The notes beneath the pieces were generated by a model. It was not told the origin of the DNA. It made no database searches and saw only the letters and a list, made by a program, of their open reading frames with translations. A DNA stretch of 64,000 nt from Acidobacteriota bacterium (lineage in GTDB: Bacteria > Acidobacteriota > Blastocatellia > Pyrinomonadales > Pyrinomonadaceae), in NCBI GenBank assembly GCA_018269005.1, contig JAFDVK010000023.1, positions 24,974-88,973 of the forward strand, read 5' to 3'. Numbering within the stretch: position 1 is the first letter of the stretch; every line of letters begins with the position of its first letter. Both the position numbers and the translations under genes were made by a program. Shown in pieces: positions 56,017 through 64,000 of the stretch.

Positions 56017-57519
56017 TTGATGAAGAAACTCGCTCTCATTCCGACCTTTTTGACACTCGGCCTTGCGGTCGGGTTTTTTGGAACCATCACCTCTGCTCAA
56101 ACGGTGCCGACCGCCGGCTCGTTTCGCATCGGCGAACATATTTCCTATAACATTTCGCTGGATAAATTCAAGAATGTTGGTTTTGTGGAGACGAACGTCG
56201 CTTCGCGTGGGAAGATCGCGGGTCAGGATGTGGTTGAGATCCAAGGACGAATAAAGACTGAGGGTTTTGTGAGCGCAGCGATCGTCTTGATCGATGAGAC
56301 CCGAACCGTCTATGCGGCGATCGACGACGGTCGTCCGTTACTGATCAAGCGTGTGCTCGATGGCGGGGTTTCGGCTCGCCATATTGATATCGACAATACA
56401 AAGCTCGCAACTGCACCTTTCGACCTTTTTACCGCTCTATTCAAGGCACGCGAGGTGAATGGGAGCGGCAGCTTTCCTTTTGCGGAAGACGGCGAAGGAT
56501 CAACTATCACGTTCTTGCCGGAAGGTGCGCAAAAGGTAACGACCGACCAGGGCACTTTTGAAACGACGATAGTGCGTATTTCGAGTCCGTATTTCGACTC
56601 ACGCGGATTCAAGAACGTCCGGCTTTGGCTCTCGAATACTGACGAAAAGATCCCAGTCGCGTTTGAGTTCAAGTCTCGGAATGGAACCTTCCGCGGTACG
56701 CTTGCATCCTACGCGATCGAAGAACAGACGGGCATGCCGGTGGATCCAACACCAACTCCAAGACCATCCGTCGCGCCGACGCCCCCAAAGCCGATCGTGC
56801 GGCCGACGCCTTCCCCAACACCATACATCCCAAATCAGCCTCTGCTTTCTGAACTCAAGTTTCGGCTTGGGGAAAGATTGAATTACCAGGTGACGAACAC
56901 AGGTAGATCGGTCGGAAGTTTTTCGCTTGGTGTGCCGGAACGGAAGCTTGTGGGTGTACAAGATACGTTGGTGCTGGAAGCCAAAGTAACCGGCGTTGAC
57001 GGAGCCAACTCACCATTCTCTCTAGGCGATGGAATGATCGCCAATGTAAGCCCAGAGAGCTTGGGCCCGAATACGTTTAACGCACACTTATCCAAGCAGT
57101 TGGCACAGTATTCGCAAAATGCGGCTTTTGATCAGCGGACCGGAGTCGTAACCTTCGGACCGAACAAGGAGGAAGGTCCGGTCGGCGTACATTCCATTCT
57201 TTCGCTGATCTATGCAATGAGGTCATTTAACCTTCTACCAAGCAGGGAAGCGTCAAATCCGGTGAATGACACTCGAGTTGCGGTCTTTTGGCGGGCTAAA
57301 GTTCATATCTTTTCGCTTCGTCCATCGCGGCCGGAGACTATGACGCTTGGTGATAAAAAACTCGAAGCTCAACTGATCACCATTGTTACGGGCGATCCCG
57401 TCGTAGATCAACTTGGCTTCAAGATCTGGCTCTCGATGGGAGCGGCCAGAACGCCCTTACGGTTCAGTATCGGCGGCTTCCAGGCTGATCTGATATCTGA
57501 ATCGAATAGCTTGCCGTAA
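56017..57519 (+). CDS. Secreted two-domain DUF3108-like protein
   Basis: The 500-residue protein has a signal peptide (MKKLALIPTFLTLGLAVGFFGTITSAQ). Two similar beta-rich domains (about 30-240 and 285-500) are separated by a Pro/Thr-rich linker (DPTPTPRPSVAPTPPKP). Each domain opens with F-R-x-G-E-x-I/L-x-Y (SFRIGEHISYNIS and KFRLGERLNYQVT), a pattern of DUF3108 proteins. Function in that family is not well defined; an envelope role is likely. It follows pyrF by 10 bp. Confidence 0.75.
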   Translation: MMKKLALIPTFLTLGLAVGFFGTITSAQTVPTAGSFRIGEHISYNISLDKFKNVGFVETNVASRGKIAGQDVVEIQGRIKTEGFVSAAIVLIDETRTVYAAIDDGRPLLIKRVLDGGVSARHIDIDNTKLATAPFDLFTALFKAREVNGSGSFPFAEDGEGSTITFLPEGAQKVTTDQGTFETTIVRISSPYFDSRGFKNVRLWLSNTDEKIPVAFEFKSRNGTFRGTLASYAIEEQTGMPVDPTPTPRPSVAPTPPKPIVRPTPSPTPYIPNQPLLSELKFRLGERLNYQVTNTGRSVGSFSLGVPERKLVGVQDTLVLEAKVTGVDGANSPFSLGDGMIANVSPESLGPNTFNAHLSKQLAQYSQNAAFDQRTGVVTFGPNKEEGPVGVHSILSLIYAMRSFNLLPSREASNPVNDTRVAVFWRAKVHIFSLRPSRPETMTLGDKKLEAQLITIVTGDPVVDQLGFKIWLSMGAARTPLRFSIGGFQADLISESNSLP

Positions 57520-57571
57520 ATATCCTGATATAAAGGAAATCTGGAGAATTTCGTCGCAAGGTCGTATTTTG

Positions 57572-57603
57572 CAATTGAAAATCATTTTCAATTGAGATAT
57601 ATT
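57572..57603 (+). promoter_or_regulatory. feo promoter with overlapping Fur-type operator
   Basis: A perfect 23-bp palindrome spans 57572-57594, with its centre base C at 57583. Its inner 15 bp, TGAAAATCATTTTCA, fit the Fur 7-1-7 pattern TGATAATnATTATCA at 12 of the 14 defined bases. A sigma70-type promoter overlaps it: TTGAAA (57575-57580), 17 bp, TATATT (57598-57603). Iron-loaded Fur would block RNA polymerase, giving iron repression of feoA-feoB. Confidence 0.8.
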
Positions 57604-57644
57604 CTTGAATTGGAATATTGAGCGAGAATCAACGCGACCGAAAA

Positions 57645-57878
57645 ATGACTGAGCAGACCACATTGAACACTCTTCCGATCGGTGCGTGCGGCCGGGTGAC
57701 GGCAGTTAACGGAGATTCACGGATAACGCGCCGTATCCTCGAAATGGGCATTATCCCGGGTGTCCTTGTCCAGCTCATTAAATCAGCTCCATTCGATGAC
57801 CCGATCGAGGTCAGTGTCCGCGGTTATAGTCTCGCGATGCGACGCAGCGAGGCCGCAGCTATCGAGGTGACTCTCTAA
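57645..57878 (+). CDS. feoA: Ferrous iron transport protein FeoA
   Basis: From the ATG at 57645 the protein has 77 residues with an SH3-like FeoA fold: LPIGACGRVTAVNG, ILEMGIIPGVLVQLI, and PFDDPIEVSVRGYSLAMRRSEA. A TTG start nine codons upstream is possible. It is a cytoplasmic partner of FeoB, encoded 18 bp downstream. The Fur-type operator lies 50 bp upstream. Confidence 0.92.
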   Translation: MTEQTTLNTLPIGACGRVTAVNGDSRITRRILEMGIIPGVLVQLIKSAPFDDPIEVSVRGYSLAMRRSEAAAIEVTL

Positions 57879-57896
57879 GAAAGCGGGTAAAGTTCG

Positions 57897-59885
57897 ATGG
57901 TAAATTCAGCTGCCCACAGCCTCACCATTGCGCTCGCGGGCAATCCGAACGCGGGCAAGACCACTCTTTTCAACGCACTCACGGGCCTGAAGCAGAAGGT
58001 CGCAAATTATCCCGGCGTGACGGTCGAGAGAAAGACGGGCCGGTGGCAGCTGAACGGCAGCGCCGCTGATCTGATCGATCTTCCCGGGCTTTACAGCCTC
58101 GATGCCACTTCGGTGGACGAACAGATCGCACGCAGCGTAATCACTGGCGAGCAGAAAGGCGTAAAGCGTCCTGACGTCGTCGTTGCTGTCGTTGATGCAA
58201 CGAATCTTGAACGCAATCTCTACGTCGTTACGCAGCTTTTTGACTTCAAGATACCGGTCGTCGTGGCCCTGACAATGATCGATGTTTTCGAGAAGCTCGA
58301 TCATCAGATCAATGTCGAAAAGCTCGCCCTTATGCTCAAGACCCCGGTAGTTGCGATCAATGCAAAGACCGGCCGCGGCATAAAGGAACTCGCCCAGGAG
58401 GTCCGCAAGGCTTCGGAACAAAGCGATAGTAAGGCGCCTGTCTTTGATGATGCCGACGAGAATTCGGGCCCGCACGCGAAGATATTTGCGAGATACAGTT
58501 TTATCGCTAAGGCGGTGCAGGAATCCACGCGGCACAACGATACGCCGAAGCTCCGCATATCCCACAAGATCGACAAGGTCCTGACGCACAAATTCTTCGG
58601 CCTCTTGATCCTTGTCGGCGTTCTGCTGGTCGTTTTCCAAGCGATCTTTTCCTGGGCGACCGTACCGATGGATCTGCTTGAGCAGGGATTTGGCGGACTG
58701 AGCGCCCTTGTCAAAGAGAATATGCCGCCGGGCATTCTCACGGATCTTATAAGTGACGGCATCATTGCCGGAGTCGGCGGCGTTGTCGTCTTTTTGCCGC
58801 AGATCCTGCTGCTCTTTTTGTTCATCTCGCTCCTCGAAGACACGGGATATATGGCCCGTGCCGCGTTCCTGATGGATAAACTGATGAGCAAGGTCGGCCT
58901 CCACGGAAAGGCCTTTTTACCGCTCGTCAGCAGCTTTGCGTGTGCGATTCCGGGCATCATGGCGACGCGAACGATCGAGAATCGCCGCGATCGGTTCGCG
59001 ACGATCATGGTCGCGCCGTTTATGTCGTGTTCCGCACGTCTGCCGGTCTATACGCTCATGATCGCCGCGTTCTTCGCAGGGCAGACGGTGTTTGGATTCA
59101 TTTCCGTAGCCGCGGTTCTCATGCTCGCGATGTACACGCTTGGTATCGTTGTCGCGGTCATCGTTGCCTTCATCCTAAAACGCACGGTTCTCAAAGCTCC
59201 GCCGCCGCCGTTCTTGATGGAACTGCCGGACTATCGCCTGCCTAATCTTCGAACGGTACTCCAAAATATGCTCACGCGTGCCTGGCTCTTTTTGAAGCGT
59301 GCGGGCACGGTGATCCTTGCTATCTCGATCCTGCTTTGGGCCTTGATGTATTTCCCGAGAGATCTTGCCCCGACGCAGCCTTCCGCAAGTGAGGCCGCAC
59401 AGGCCGTTGCGGCAAACGGTGAGCAGGTGCCTGCTGAGGACGTCGTCAAAGAAAGCGAGCAGCTCAAGCATAGTTTCGCCGGGAAACTCGGCCATACGAT
59501 CGAACCGGTCATCCAGCCGCTCGGGTTTGATTGGAAGATCGGCGTAGCGTTGATCGCAAGTTTTGCGGCCCGCGAAGTTCTGGTTTCGACGCTCAGCATC
59601 ATCTACAATGTAGGCAAGGATGCCGACGCGGAATCGACCACGCTCGTTTCGGCGATCCGCGATGCTAAACGCGACGACGGGCGGCCGGTCTGGACGCCGC
59701 TGACAGCATTGACGCTGATGGTCTTTTTCGTTCTCGCCATGCAGTGCATGTCAACGCTGGCGGTCGTCCGACGCGAAACGAATTCGTGGTTATGGCCGTT
59801 ATTCATGTTCGGCTATATGACGGTGATCGCGTACGCGGCAGCATTTTTGACCTATCAAGGCGGCCGATTGTTGGGGTACGGGTGA
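57897..59885 (+). CDS. feoB: Ferrous iron transporter FeoB
   Basis: The 662-residue protein has an N-terminal G-protein domain (P-loop GNPNAGKTTLFN, switch region VTVERKTG, DLPGLYSL, NxxD variant VALTMIDVFEK). A helical regulator and a polytopic C-terminal domain follow, with the two Gate motifs (GFGGLSALV..., ALTLMVFFVLAMQCMSTLAVV). The Cys in SSFACAIPGIMATR and the CMST stretch fit the proposed iron path. It imports Fe(II) across the inner membrane. Its stop shares one base with the following small gene. Confidence 0.95.
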   Translation: MVNSAAHSLTIALAGNPNAGKTTLFNALTGLKQKVANYPGVTVERKTGRWQLNGSAADLIDLPGLYSLDATSVDEQIARSVITGEQKGVKRPDVVVAVVDATNLERNLYVVTQLFDFKIPVVVALTMIDVFEKLDHQINVEKLALMLKTPVVAINAKTGRGIKELAQEVRKASEQSDSKAPVFDDADENSGPHAKIFARYSFIAKAVQESTRHNDTPKLRISHKIDKVLTHKFFGLLILVGVLLVVFQAIFSWATVPMDLLEQGFGGLSALVKENMPPGILTDLISDGIIAGVGGVVVFLPQILLLFLFISLLEDTGYMARAAFLMDKLMSKVGLHGKAFLPLVSSFACAIPGIMATRTIENRRDRFATIMVAPFMSCSARLPVYTLMIAAFFAGQTVFGFISVAAVLMLAMYTLGIVVAVIVAFILKRTVLKAPPPPFLMELPDYRLPNLRTVLQNMLTRAWLFLKRAGTVILAISILLWALMYFPRDLAPTQPSASEAAQAVAANGEQVPAEDVVKESEQLKHSFAGKLGHTIEPVIQPLGFDWKIGVALIASFAAREVLVSTLSIIYNVGKDADAESTTLVSAIRDAKRDDGRPVWTPLTALTLMVFFVLAMQCMSTLAVVRRETNSWLWPLFMFGYMTVIAYAAAFLTYQGGRLLGYG

Positions 59886-60049
59886 TGTGGCAGCTAATTG
59901 TCGTATTATTGATCGTTGCGGGTGCGGGACTTCTTCTGGTTAGGCGTGGTATCGCCCAAAAGAAGGCGTTCACCGTAAGCGACGACGAGTGCGAGGCGGA
60001 TTGCGGCTGCGGCGCAAGCAAGAGCGGCAGGGCATCCAAAGAAAGCTGA
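59885..60049 (+). CDS. FeoB-associated small Cys-rich membrane protein
   Basis: This 54-residue product, overlapping feoB by 1 bp, has one N-terminal membrane span (MWQLIVVLLIVAGAGLLLV), a basic hinge, and a tail with DDECEADCGCGASKSG holding four Cys. Small proteins with this pattern (FeoB-associated Cys-rich, sometimes called FeoC-like) commonly follow feoB and may bind iron or regulate the transporter. Its stop overlaps the next start by 1 bp. Confidence 0.75.
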   Translation: MWQLIVVLLIVAGAGLLLVRRGIAQKKAFTVSDDECEADCGCGASKSGRASKES

Positions 60050-60939
60050 TGGCTGACGGCAACAAATTCATTACACGCGGAGTGCGGTCGATGTTTCTTT
60101 CGACCGCGTTCTTTTTTGTGGCAAATGTCTTTGTAAAGGAAGTGAGCCATCTGCCGGCGATGGAAGCCGTCTTTTTCCGCTGCACGATCGCATCGGTCCT
60201 GTGCTTGATCGGCCTTCATCGGGCGAAGGCGAGCGTGATCGGCTCTAATCATTTGATCCTCGCCCTTCGCGGCATTTTCGGTACGATCGCCTTGTTCACA
60301 TTCTTCGTTACGCTCCATAACATTCCTCTCGCGACTGCTCAGACACTGCAATACGTTTCTCCGATCTTCAGTGCCGTGCTTGCCATCGTTATCCTCGGAG
60401 AAAAGCTCGGCCGCACGCAATGGATCTTCTACGCGGTCGCATTCGCAGGCGTGCTGCTGATCCAACGTGTCGATCATCGCGTCGAACCGTTTTACATCCT
60501 GCTCGGAGTGTTTTCCGCGTTCTGCTCCGGCGTGGCGTACAATCTTGTGCGTCGAATGACAGGCCAGGAACATCGTCTGACGATCGTGTTCCACTTCCAG
60601 TTTATCGGTGCGATCGCAGGCTTCATTGCGATCCTTTTCGATTGGGTACAGCCCACAGGTTGGGACTGGCTTTGGCTGCTCGGCCTTGGCGTATTTTCGC
60701 AGCTCGGTCAGATCTATTTGACCGACGCTCTGCAGCGTGAAAAAGTTGCAGGTGTCGCGATCGTCATTTATTCCGGCCTCGTTTACGCGGTCGTGGTCGG
60801 TTGGGCCGTCTTTGGCGAAAGCCAAAGCTTGTTGACGCTTGGCGGAATGCTGCTCGTCGTGGCCGGGGTTCTTGCGAGCGTGTTCAACAGCCGCCGGCTC
60901 GAACGCCGCGTTGAAGATGTCGAGGCGACCTCAGCCTAA
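60049..60939 (+). CDS. EamA/DMT-family transporter
   Basis: From the ATG at 60049 (sharing a base with the previous stop) the protein has 296 residues with about ten membrane spans in two EamA repeats. The repeats carry ALFTFFVTLHNIPLATAQTLQYVSPIF and GLGVFSQLGQIYLTDALQ. Such transporters export metabolites, but the substrate is unknown. A start at 59989 would overlap the Cys-rich gene and add a basic tail, so it is not used. It may be expressed with the feo genes. Confidence 0.87.
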   Translation: MADGNKFITRGVRSMFLSTAFFFVANVFVKEVSHLPAMEAVFFRCTIASVLCLIGLHRAKASVIGSNHLILALRGIFGTIALFTFFVTLHNIPLATAQTLQYVSPIFSAVLAIVILGEKLGRTQWIFYAVAFAGVLLIQRVDHRVEPFYILLGVFSAFCSGVAYNLVRRMTGQEHRLTIVFHFQFIGAIAGFIAILFDWVQPTGWDWLWLLGLGVFSQLGQIYLTDALQREKVAGVAIVIYSGLVYAVVVGWAVFGESQSLLTLGGMLLVVAGVLASVFNSRRLERRVEDVEATSA

Positions 60940-60945
60940 GAAGAA

Positions 60946-61413
60946 ATGAAATTTGCCATCCTTACAATTAGCGACACCCGCGAACTTTCGAACGATCCTT
61001 CCGGCGATCGACTTACGGAGCTTGCCTCCGAGGTCGGTGAGATCGCATCGCGGGGATTGGTGTCAGACGACCTTGATGCGATCATTGCCAAACTTCGTGA
61101 ATATGTCGCCTCTCCTGACGTCGATTGCGTCTTCACGACGGGCGGAACGGGTTTTGCCGCCCGCGATAACACGCCGGAAGCAACTCGGTCAGTGATCGAA
61201 CGCGAAGCTCCGGGGATTGCCGAGGCCATGCGTCGTGAAACTGCAAAGCATACGCCGTTCGCGATGCTTTCGCGGGCCGTGAGCGGTATTGCCGGGAACA
61301 CCTTGATCGTGAATATGCCCGGCAAGCCAAAGGCCGTTGAAGAATGCTTTGAAGTGATCCGGCCGGTTCTGAAGCACGCTGTCGAGCTTCTCCGCGGCCG
61401 GACCGGGCATTGA
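60946..61413 (+). CDS. moaB: Molybdopterin adenylyltransferase-like protein (MoaB/Mog family)
   Basis: The 155-residue protein has FAILTISDTRELSNDPSGDRL, FTTGGTGFAARDNTPEAT and NMPGKPKAVEECFEVI, the standard motifs of the MogA/MoaB family that adenylates molybdopterin before molybdenum insertion. Length fits MoaB. It starts 6 bp after the transporter gene and converges with the peptidase at 61421. Confidence 0.88.
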   Translation: MKFAILTISDTRELSNDPSGDRLTELASEVGEIASRGLVSDDLDAIIAKLREYVASPDVDCVFTTGGTGFAARDNTPEATRSVIEREAPGIAEAMRRETAKHTPFAMLSRAVSGIAGNTLIVNMPGKPKAVEECFEVIRPVLKHAVELLRGRTGH

Positions 61414-61420
61414 TCTTCTT

Positions 61421-62947
61421 TTACTTCTTCAGCGCACCTGAAATGAACGCCGACGCGTCCTTGTGCAGCTTCATCAGCGACGGCACATCGATGTACATCA
61501 TATGGCCCGACTCGTAATAATCGAAGCTGATGTTCTTACGCAGGCTTGGGTCGAGGTTCATCGCTGAGACCGTATACTCCGCTGCATAGAACGGTGTCGC
61601 CATATCGTAATATGCCGCGGCGATCATTATCTTCATATACGGGTTTTTCGCCATCGCCGCACGAAGTGCGCTGCTTGTGTCCGCATAGCTGTTGTCGCTC
61701 GAAAAATCCCATCGTCCAACTCCTCCGCCTAGAATGTAATATTCCATATCGGACTTGAACCCGAGATCACCCCGAACATATGAGTTGAATGCTGCCGTAT
61801 ATGGCGGGCGGATCGCGCTCATCGAAGGGTCGCGGTCCGGGCCGTCGCCTGCGGCATCGCTGTCGATACCGGGGAATCGGCTGTCGAGACGGCCGGTCGA
61901 ACGGCGTTGATCGCGGAGCAGTTCTTTGTTGAATTCGCCAAGTTCGACGCGGAAATTGTTTCGTTCGACAAAATCCCTCGAAAGCCCGGTTAGCGACGCG
62001 AATTTGTCCGCAAGGGCATCACGTTCCGCGGCCGTGAGACTGTCGATGCGCATCATTGCGGGCATATATTCATTCGCCGCGAATTTACGAGCTATTTCTG
62101 CGATCTCAGAGACGGGCTTTGCCTGCAAGGCCGGCGAGAGACGTTTGTGATACCAAGCGGTCGTCGCGTAGCTCGGCAGGATGAGCACGAGCGGCAGGTC
62201 GTTGTTGCTTGCGAAATTCAGCGTCTGGAAATTCATCACGGTCGAAATGAGAACGATGCCGTTGAGCGCGACGCCGTGATCGAAAAGCCAGTTCGAAAGC
62301 CCCGAAGCCCTCGTCGTGCCATAGCTTTCGCCGACCAGGAAAAGCGGCGACATCCAGCGTTCATTCTGGCCGAGATAGAGCCTGATAAATTCGCCGACCG
62401 AAGCGATATCGCCGCGAAGTCCGAAGAACTTCTGCCCGAACTCGGCCTTTGTAGGTCTCGAATATCCCGTGCCGACCGGATCGATAAAGACGAGATCGGT
62501 GTCAGCGAGCCACGTCCCGGCATTGTCCTCCATCTCGTAGGGCGACGGCGGCATCATCCCGTTATCGAGCATCTTCACCCGACGCGGTCCAAGCGCTCCA
62601 AGGTGCAGCCAAACGCTCGCCGAACCTGGTCCGCCGTTGAACGAGAACATCAGCGGGCGATTTGCCGGCGGATTGTCGAGCGTATAGGCCATATAGAAAA
62701 TATGGGCCTCGGTCTCGCCGGTCTGCGGGTTCTTGATCGGCATAAAGCCGGCCGTCGTCGTGTAGGTCAGCGTTTTGCCGCCCGCACGCGATGTGTGATG
62801 CGTGACGACCGGCGGCTTGTCCATCTGCGGATCGAGAAGCTTCGAGCTTTCAGGCTTCTTGTCCTCAGAGGGCTTTGCTGAAGGCGGCTGAGCGATGGCC
62901 CCGATCGATACAAGTAGAGTGAGCGCCAAGAGAAGAGCAGTTTTCAT
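61421..62947 (-). CDS. S10-family serine carboxypeptidase, secreted
   Basis: The 508-residue protein has a signal peptide (MKTALLLALTLLVSIGAIAQ). It shows FSFNGGPGSASVWLHLGALGP (oxyanion region), the nucleophile Ser in LVGESYGTTRASG, and the catalytic Asp (AAAYYDMATPF) and His (YYESGHMMYIDVPS). This is the S10 alpha/beta-hydrolase arrangement. It probably removes C-terminal residues from peptides in the periplasm or outside the cell. It is transcribed toward moaB, with no clear terminator in the 7-bp gap. Confidence 0.88.
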   Translation of the reverse strand: MKTALLLALTLLVSIGAIAQPPSAKPSEDKKPESSKLLDPQMDKPPVVTHHTSRAGGKTLTYTTTAGFMPIKNPQTGETEAHIFYMAYTLDNPPANRPLMFSFNGGPGSASVWLHLGALGPRRVKMLDNGMMPPSPYEMEDNAGTWLADTDLVFIDPVGTGYSRPTKAEFGQKFFGLRGDIASVGEFIRLYLGQNERWMSPLFLVGESYGTTRASGLSNWLFDHGVALNGIVLISTVMNFQTLNFASNNDLPLVLILPSYATTAWYHKRLSPALQAKPVSEIAEIARKFAANEYMPAMMRIDSLTAAERDALADKFASLTGLSRDFVERNNFRVELGEFNKELLRDQRRSTGRLDSRFPGIDSDAAGDGPDRDPSMSAIRPPYTAAFNSYVRGDLGFKSDMEYYILGGGVGRWDFSSDNSYADTSSALRAAMAKNPYMKIMIAAAYYDMATPFYAAEYTVSAMNLDPSLRKNISFDYYESGHMMYIDVPSLMKLHKDASAFISGALKK

Positions 62948-63256
62948 AGGTTTAGTTTTCGATTTCTTTGCATTATACGCGAAATCATCTAAATGGTTCA
63001 GGGCATTGGTTCATGGTTCAAAGTCCGTGGTTCCCCAACGTCAGTCAGAACCGCCTGCAACGGAACGCGGACGCCCTCGTCCGCATGATGTCAGAACCGC
63101 CAGCTCCCCTCCTGCCCGAGGAGGGGTGGCCGAAGGCTGGGGTGGAGGAAGCAGCGGCCGGTCACCAAAAGTCAGAACCGCGTGCGTGAGCGGGCGGTCA
63201 GCATTTGCAGAAGTCCGCACGTTAGTGAGGGCGTAACATTCAACGCAACTTCCCGC

Positions 63257-63284
63257 CGAATTGCCACGGCATTTATGCCGTGGA
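63257..63284. repeat. 28-bp palindromic repeat, copy 1
   Basis: The core CCACGGCATTTATGCCGTGG forms an 8-bp stem with a short loop and is flanked by CGAATTG. An identical 28-bp copy is at 63650-63677. Confidence 0.85.
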
Positions 63285-63306
63285 ACCGATCCCCAAAACC
63301 AACCTC

Positions 63307-63326
63307 GGAGGCGGCTTGCCGCCGAC
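63307..63326. repeat. GGAGGCGGC palindromic repeat family
   Basis: The block GGAGGCGGCTTGCCGCCGAC is repeated exactly at 63622-63641, with a variant at 63700-63720 that has CTCGGCCGCC in the middle. Each forms a GGCGGC/GCCGCC stem. Confidence 0.8.
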
Positions 63327-63374
63327 TTGTTGTCGCGTGCTACGCACGCTCCGAGATGGTTTGGGCGACGGTTA

Positions 63375-63438
63375 CCCAGGGTTGCGGCCGAGGCGGCCTT
63401 ACCCTGGGCTATAATATTTGTCCCCTACGGGGACTAAG
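63375..63438. repeat. Composite 60-bp hairpin repeat, copy 1
   Basis: CCCAGGG and CCCTGGG flank a GCGGCC/GGCC inner stem, followed by GGCTATAATATTTGTCCC and a short CCCC/GGGG stem. A diverged copy is at 63771-63832. The two differ mainly in the loop sequences, as expected for a structure-conserved repeat. Confidence 0.75.
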
Positions 63439-63649
63439 AACGGAACCTCGGACTCCAGCGTCCGCAGTCAGAACCGCCTGCGTCGGCTTTAGCACTGGGG
63501 GATTTGTGACCCCAGAACCGGGCGGTCAGAAGGTCGATCGTAGTATTCCGCACTCCTCAGGGCTTGCCCTTTGGCAGTGCGGTCGGGCTTGCCCGACAGA
63601 AGGGCTCACAAAGCGGATCTTGGAGGCGGCTTGCCGCCGACAATGCCGT

Positions 63650-63677
63650 CGAATTGCCACGGCATTTATGCCGTGGA
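63650..63677. repeat. 28-bp palindromic repeat, copy 2
   Basis: This is an exact copy of the block at 63257-63284, nine bp downstream of the second GGAGGCGGC repeat. Confidence 0.85.
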
Positions 63678-63770
63678 TCAGGGCAGAAGATCATTCTGCG
63701 GAGGCGGCTCGGCCGCCGACAAGATCCTGTCGCTCCTAACGGAGCTCCGGGGTTCGTTTTGCGTCGGGTT

Positions 63771-63832
63771 CCCAGGGTTGCGGCCTTCGGCCTTACCCTG
63801 GGCTATATTCTTTGTCCCTTACGCGGACGAAG
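63771..63832. repeat. Composite 60-bp hairpin repeat, copy 2
   Basis: It has the same outer CCCAGGG/CCCTGGG stem and inner GGCC stem as 63375-63438, here with a shorter loop (GCGGCCTTCGGCC), followed by GGCTATATTCTTTGTCCC. Confidence 0.75.
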
Positions 63833-63881
63833 ACATTGCCGCCGACAAGATTGAGAACAATTTTCTGGGCTGAGCAATGAC

Positions 63882-64000
63882 CAACGAACAACGAACAACG
63901 AACAACGAACAACGAACAACGAACAACGAACAACGAACAACGAACAACGAACAACGAACAACGAACAACGAACAACGAACAACGAACAACGAACAACGAA
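63882..64000. repeat. 7-bp tandem repeat, 17 copies, continuing past window end
   Basis: The unit CAACGAA is repeated 17 times without interruption from 63882 to the last base. Because seven is not a multiple of three, each frame of the array reads a seven-residue repeat (for example FVVRCSL on the minus strand). This accounts for the open frame across it. True array length is unknown. Confidence 0.95.

Larger units (their letters stand above)
62948..63881. repeat. Non-coding region with several palindromic repeat families
   Basis: About 930 bp after the peptidase start has no convincing gene. It is built from recurring short blocks. TCAGAACCGCCTGC-type blocks occur near 63045, 63091, 63172 and 63469. 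A CTCCCCTCC...GAGGAGGGG hairpin occurs near 63103-63126. The other families are described separately. Open frames across it are made of repeat sequence and should not be annotated. Confidence 0.75.

Noticed and set aside
57906..58904. 332-codon minus-strand ORF inside feoB
   Set aside because: It lies wholly antisense to a clear feoB, has shadow-type composition and no recognisable domain.
59803..60825. 340-codon minus-strand ORF over the EamA transporter
   Set aside because: Antisense to a well-supported membrane transporter; rich in charged residues typical of an inverted hydrophobic gene.
62147..62881. 244-codon plus-strand ORF inside the S10 peptidase
   Set aside because: Antisense shadow of a gene with signal peptide and complete catalytic triad.
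63182..63739. 185-codon ORF in the right-end region
   Set aside because: Made of several palindromic repeat blocks; repeats also open other frames, so not a gene.
63793..63996. 67-codon ORF with repeating FVVRCSL
   Set aside because: Direct translation of the 7-bp tandem array.
63882..64000. CRISPR array
   Set aside because: Units are 7 bp with no spacers and there are no cas genes.

Overview
The window looks like one chromosome segment from an uncultured-type bacterium of the Acidobacteriota, most likely class Blastocatellia (Pyrinomonadales-like). This assignment is inference. It rests on the very long beta-helix/cohesin/dockerin-like secreted proteins with a carboxypeptidase-regulatory C-terminus, the intergenic palindrome families at the right end, and the general codon and gene style. 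No rRNA, tRNA, CRISPR array or insertion sequence was seen.

Positions 1-33431 (minus strand) are a single, tightly packed surface-glycan operon read from right to left. It starts with a small basic protein, a Wza-like export protein and a Wzc-like tyrosine autokinase. The nonulosonic (sialic) acid genes neuB, neuC and neuA follow, then a methyltransferase, a formyltransferase-NRPS module with its own thioesterase, an asparagine-synthetase-type amidotransferase, a Wzm/Wzt ABC exporter with a cargo-binding tail, and a phytanoyl-CoA-dioxygenase-like enzyme. After these come two tandem GT-B-like paralogues, several GT2/GT4 glycosyltransferases, an O-antigen ligase/polymerase and a CapK/PaaK-like adenylate-forming enzyme. 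The downstream end (5089 to 1) is a compact lasso-peptide-type RiPP cassette: PqqD-like B1, transglutaminase-like B2, asparagine-synthetase-like cyclase C, a 55-residue precursor not listed by ordinary ORF calling, an HprK-like kinase, and the start of an ABC exporter. The precursor has a good lasso leader, but its predicted core has no Asp/Glu at the usual ring positions 7-9.

Positions 33601-51118 hold regulators and surface proteins. There are two divergent LuxR-type response regulators, one with a degenerate receiver domain. Two paralogous secreted proteins follow, of 1223 and about 3079 residues, built from beta-helix, cohesin-like, dockerin-like and carboxypeptidase-regulatory domains. 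The larger also carries four copies of a roughly 200-residue module plus Ig-like and Calx-beta domains. A third LuxR-type regulator ends the block. A shared near-palindromic element occurs upstream of both large genes and between the -35 and -10 of the third regulator, which suggests one small regulon.

Positions 51268-62947 are housekeeping genes. They include rimO, glnA (with a structured leader and a clear terminator), a lipoprotein, a small Cys-containing coiled protein, pyrF, a two-domain DUF3108-like protein, a feoA-feoB-small Cys-rich protein set behind a perfect 23-bp Fur-type palindrome, an EamA transporter, a moaB-like gene, and a convergent S10 serine carboxypeptidase. Positions 62948-64000 are non-coding: several families of short palindromic repeats, then 17 copies of a 7-bp tandem repeat running off the window edge.
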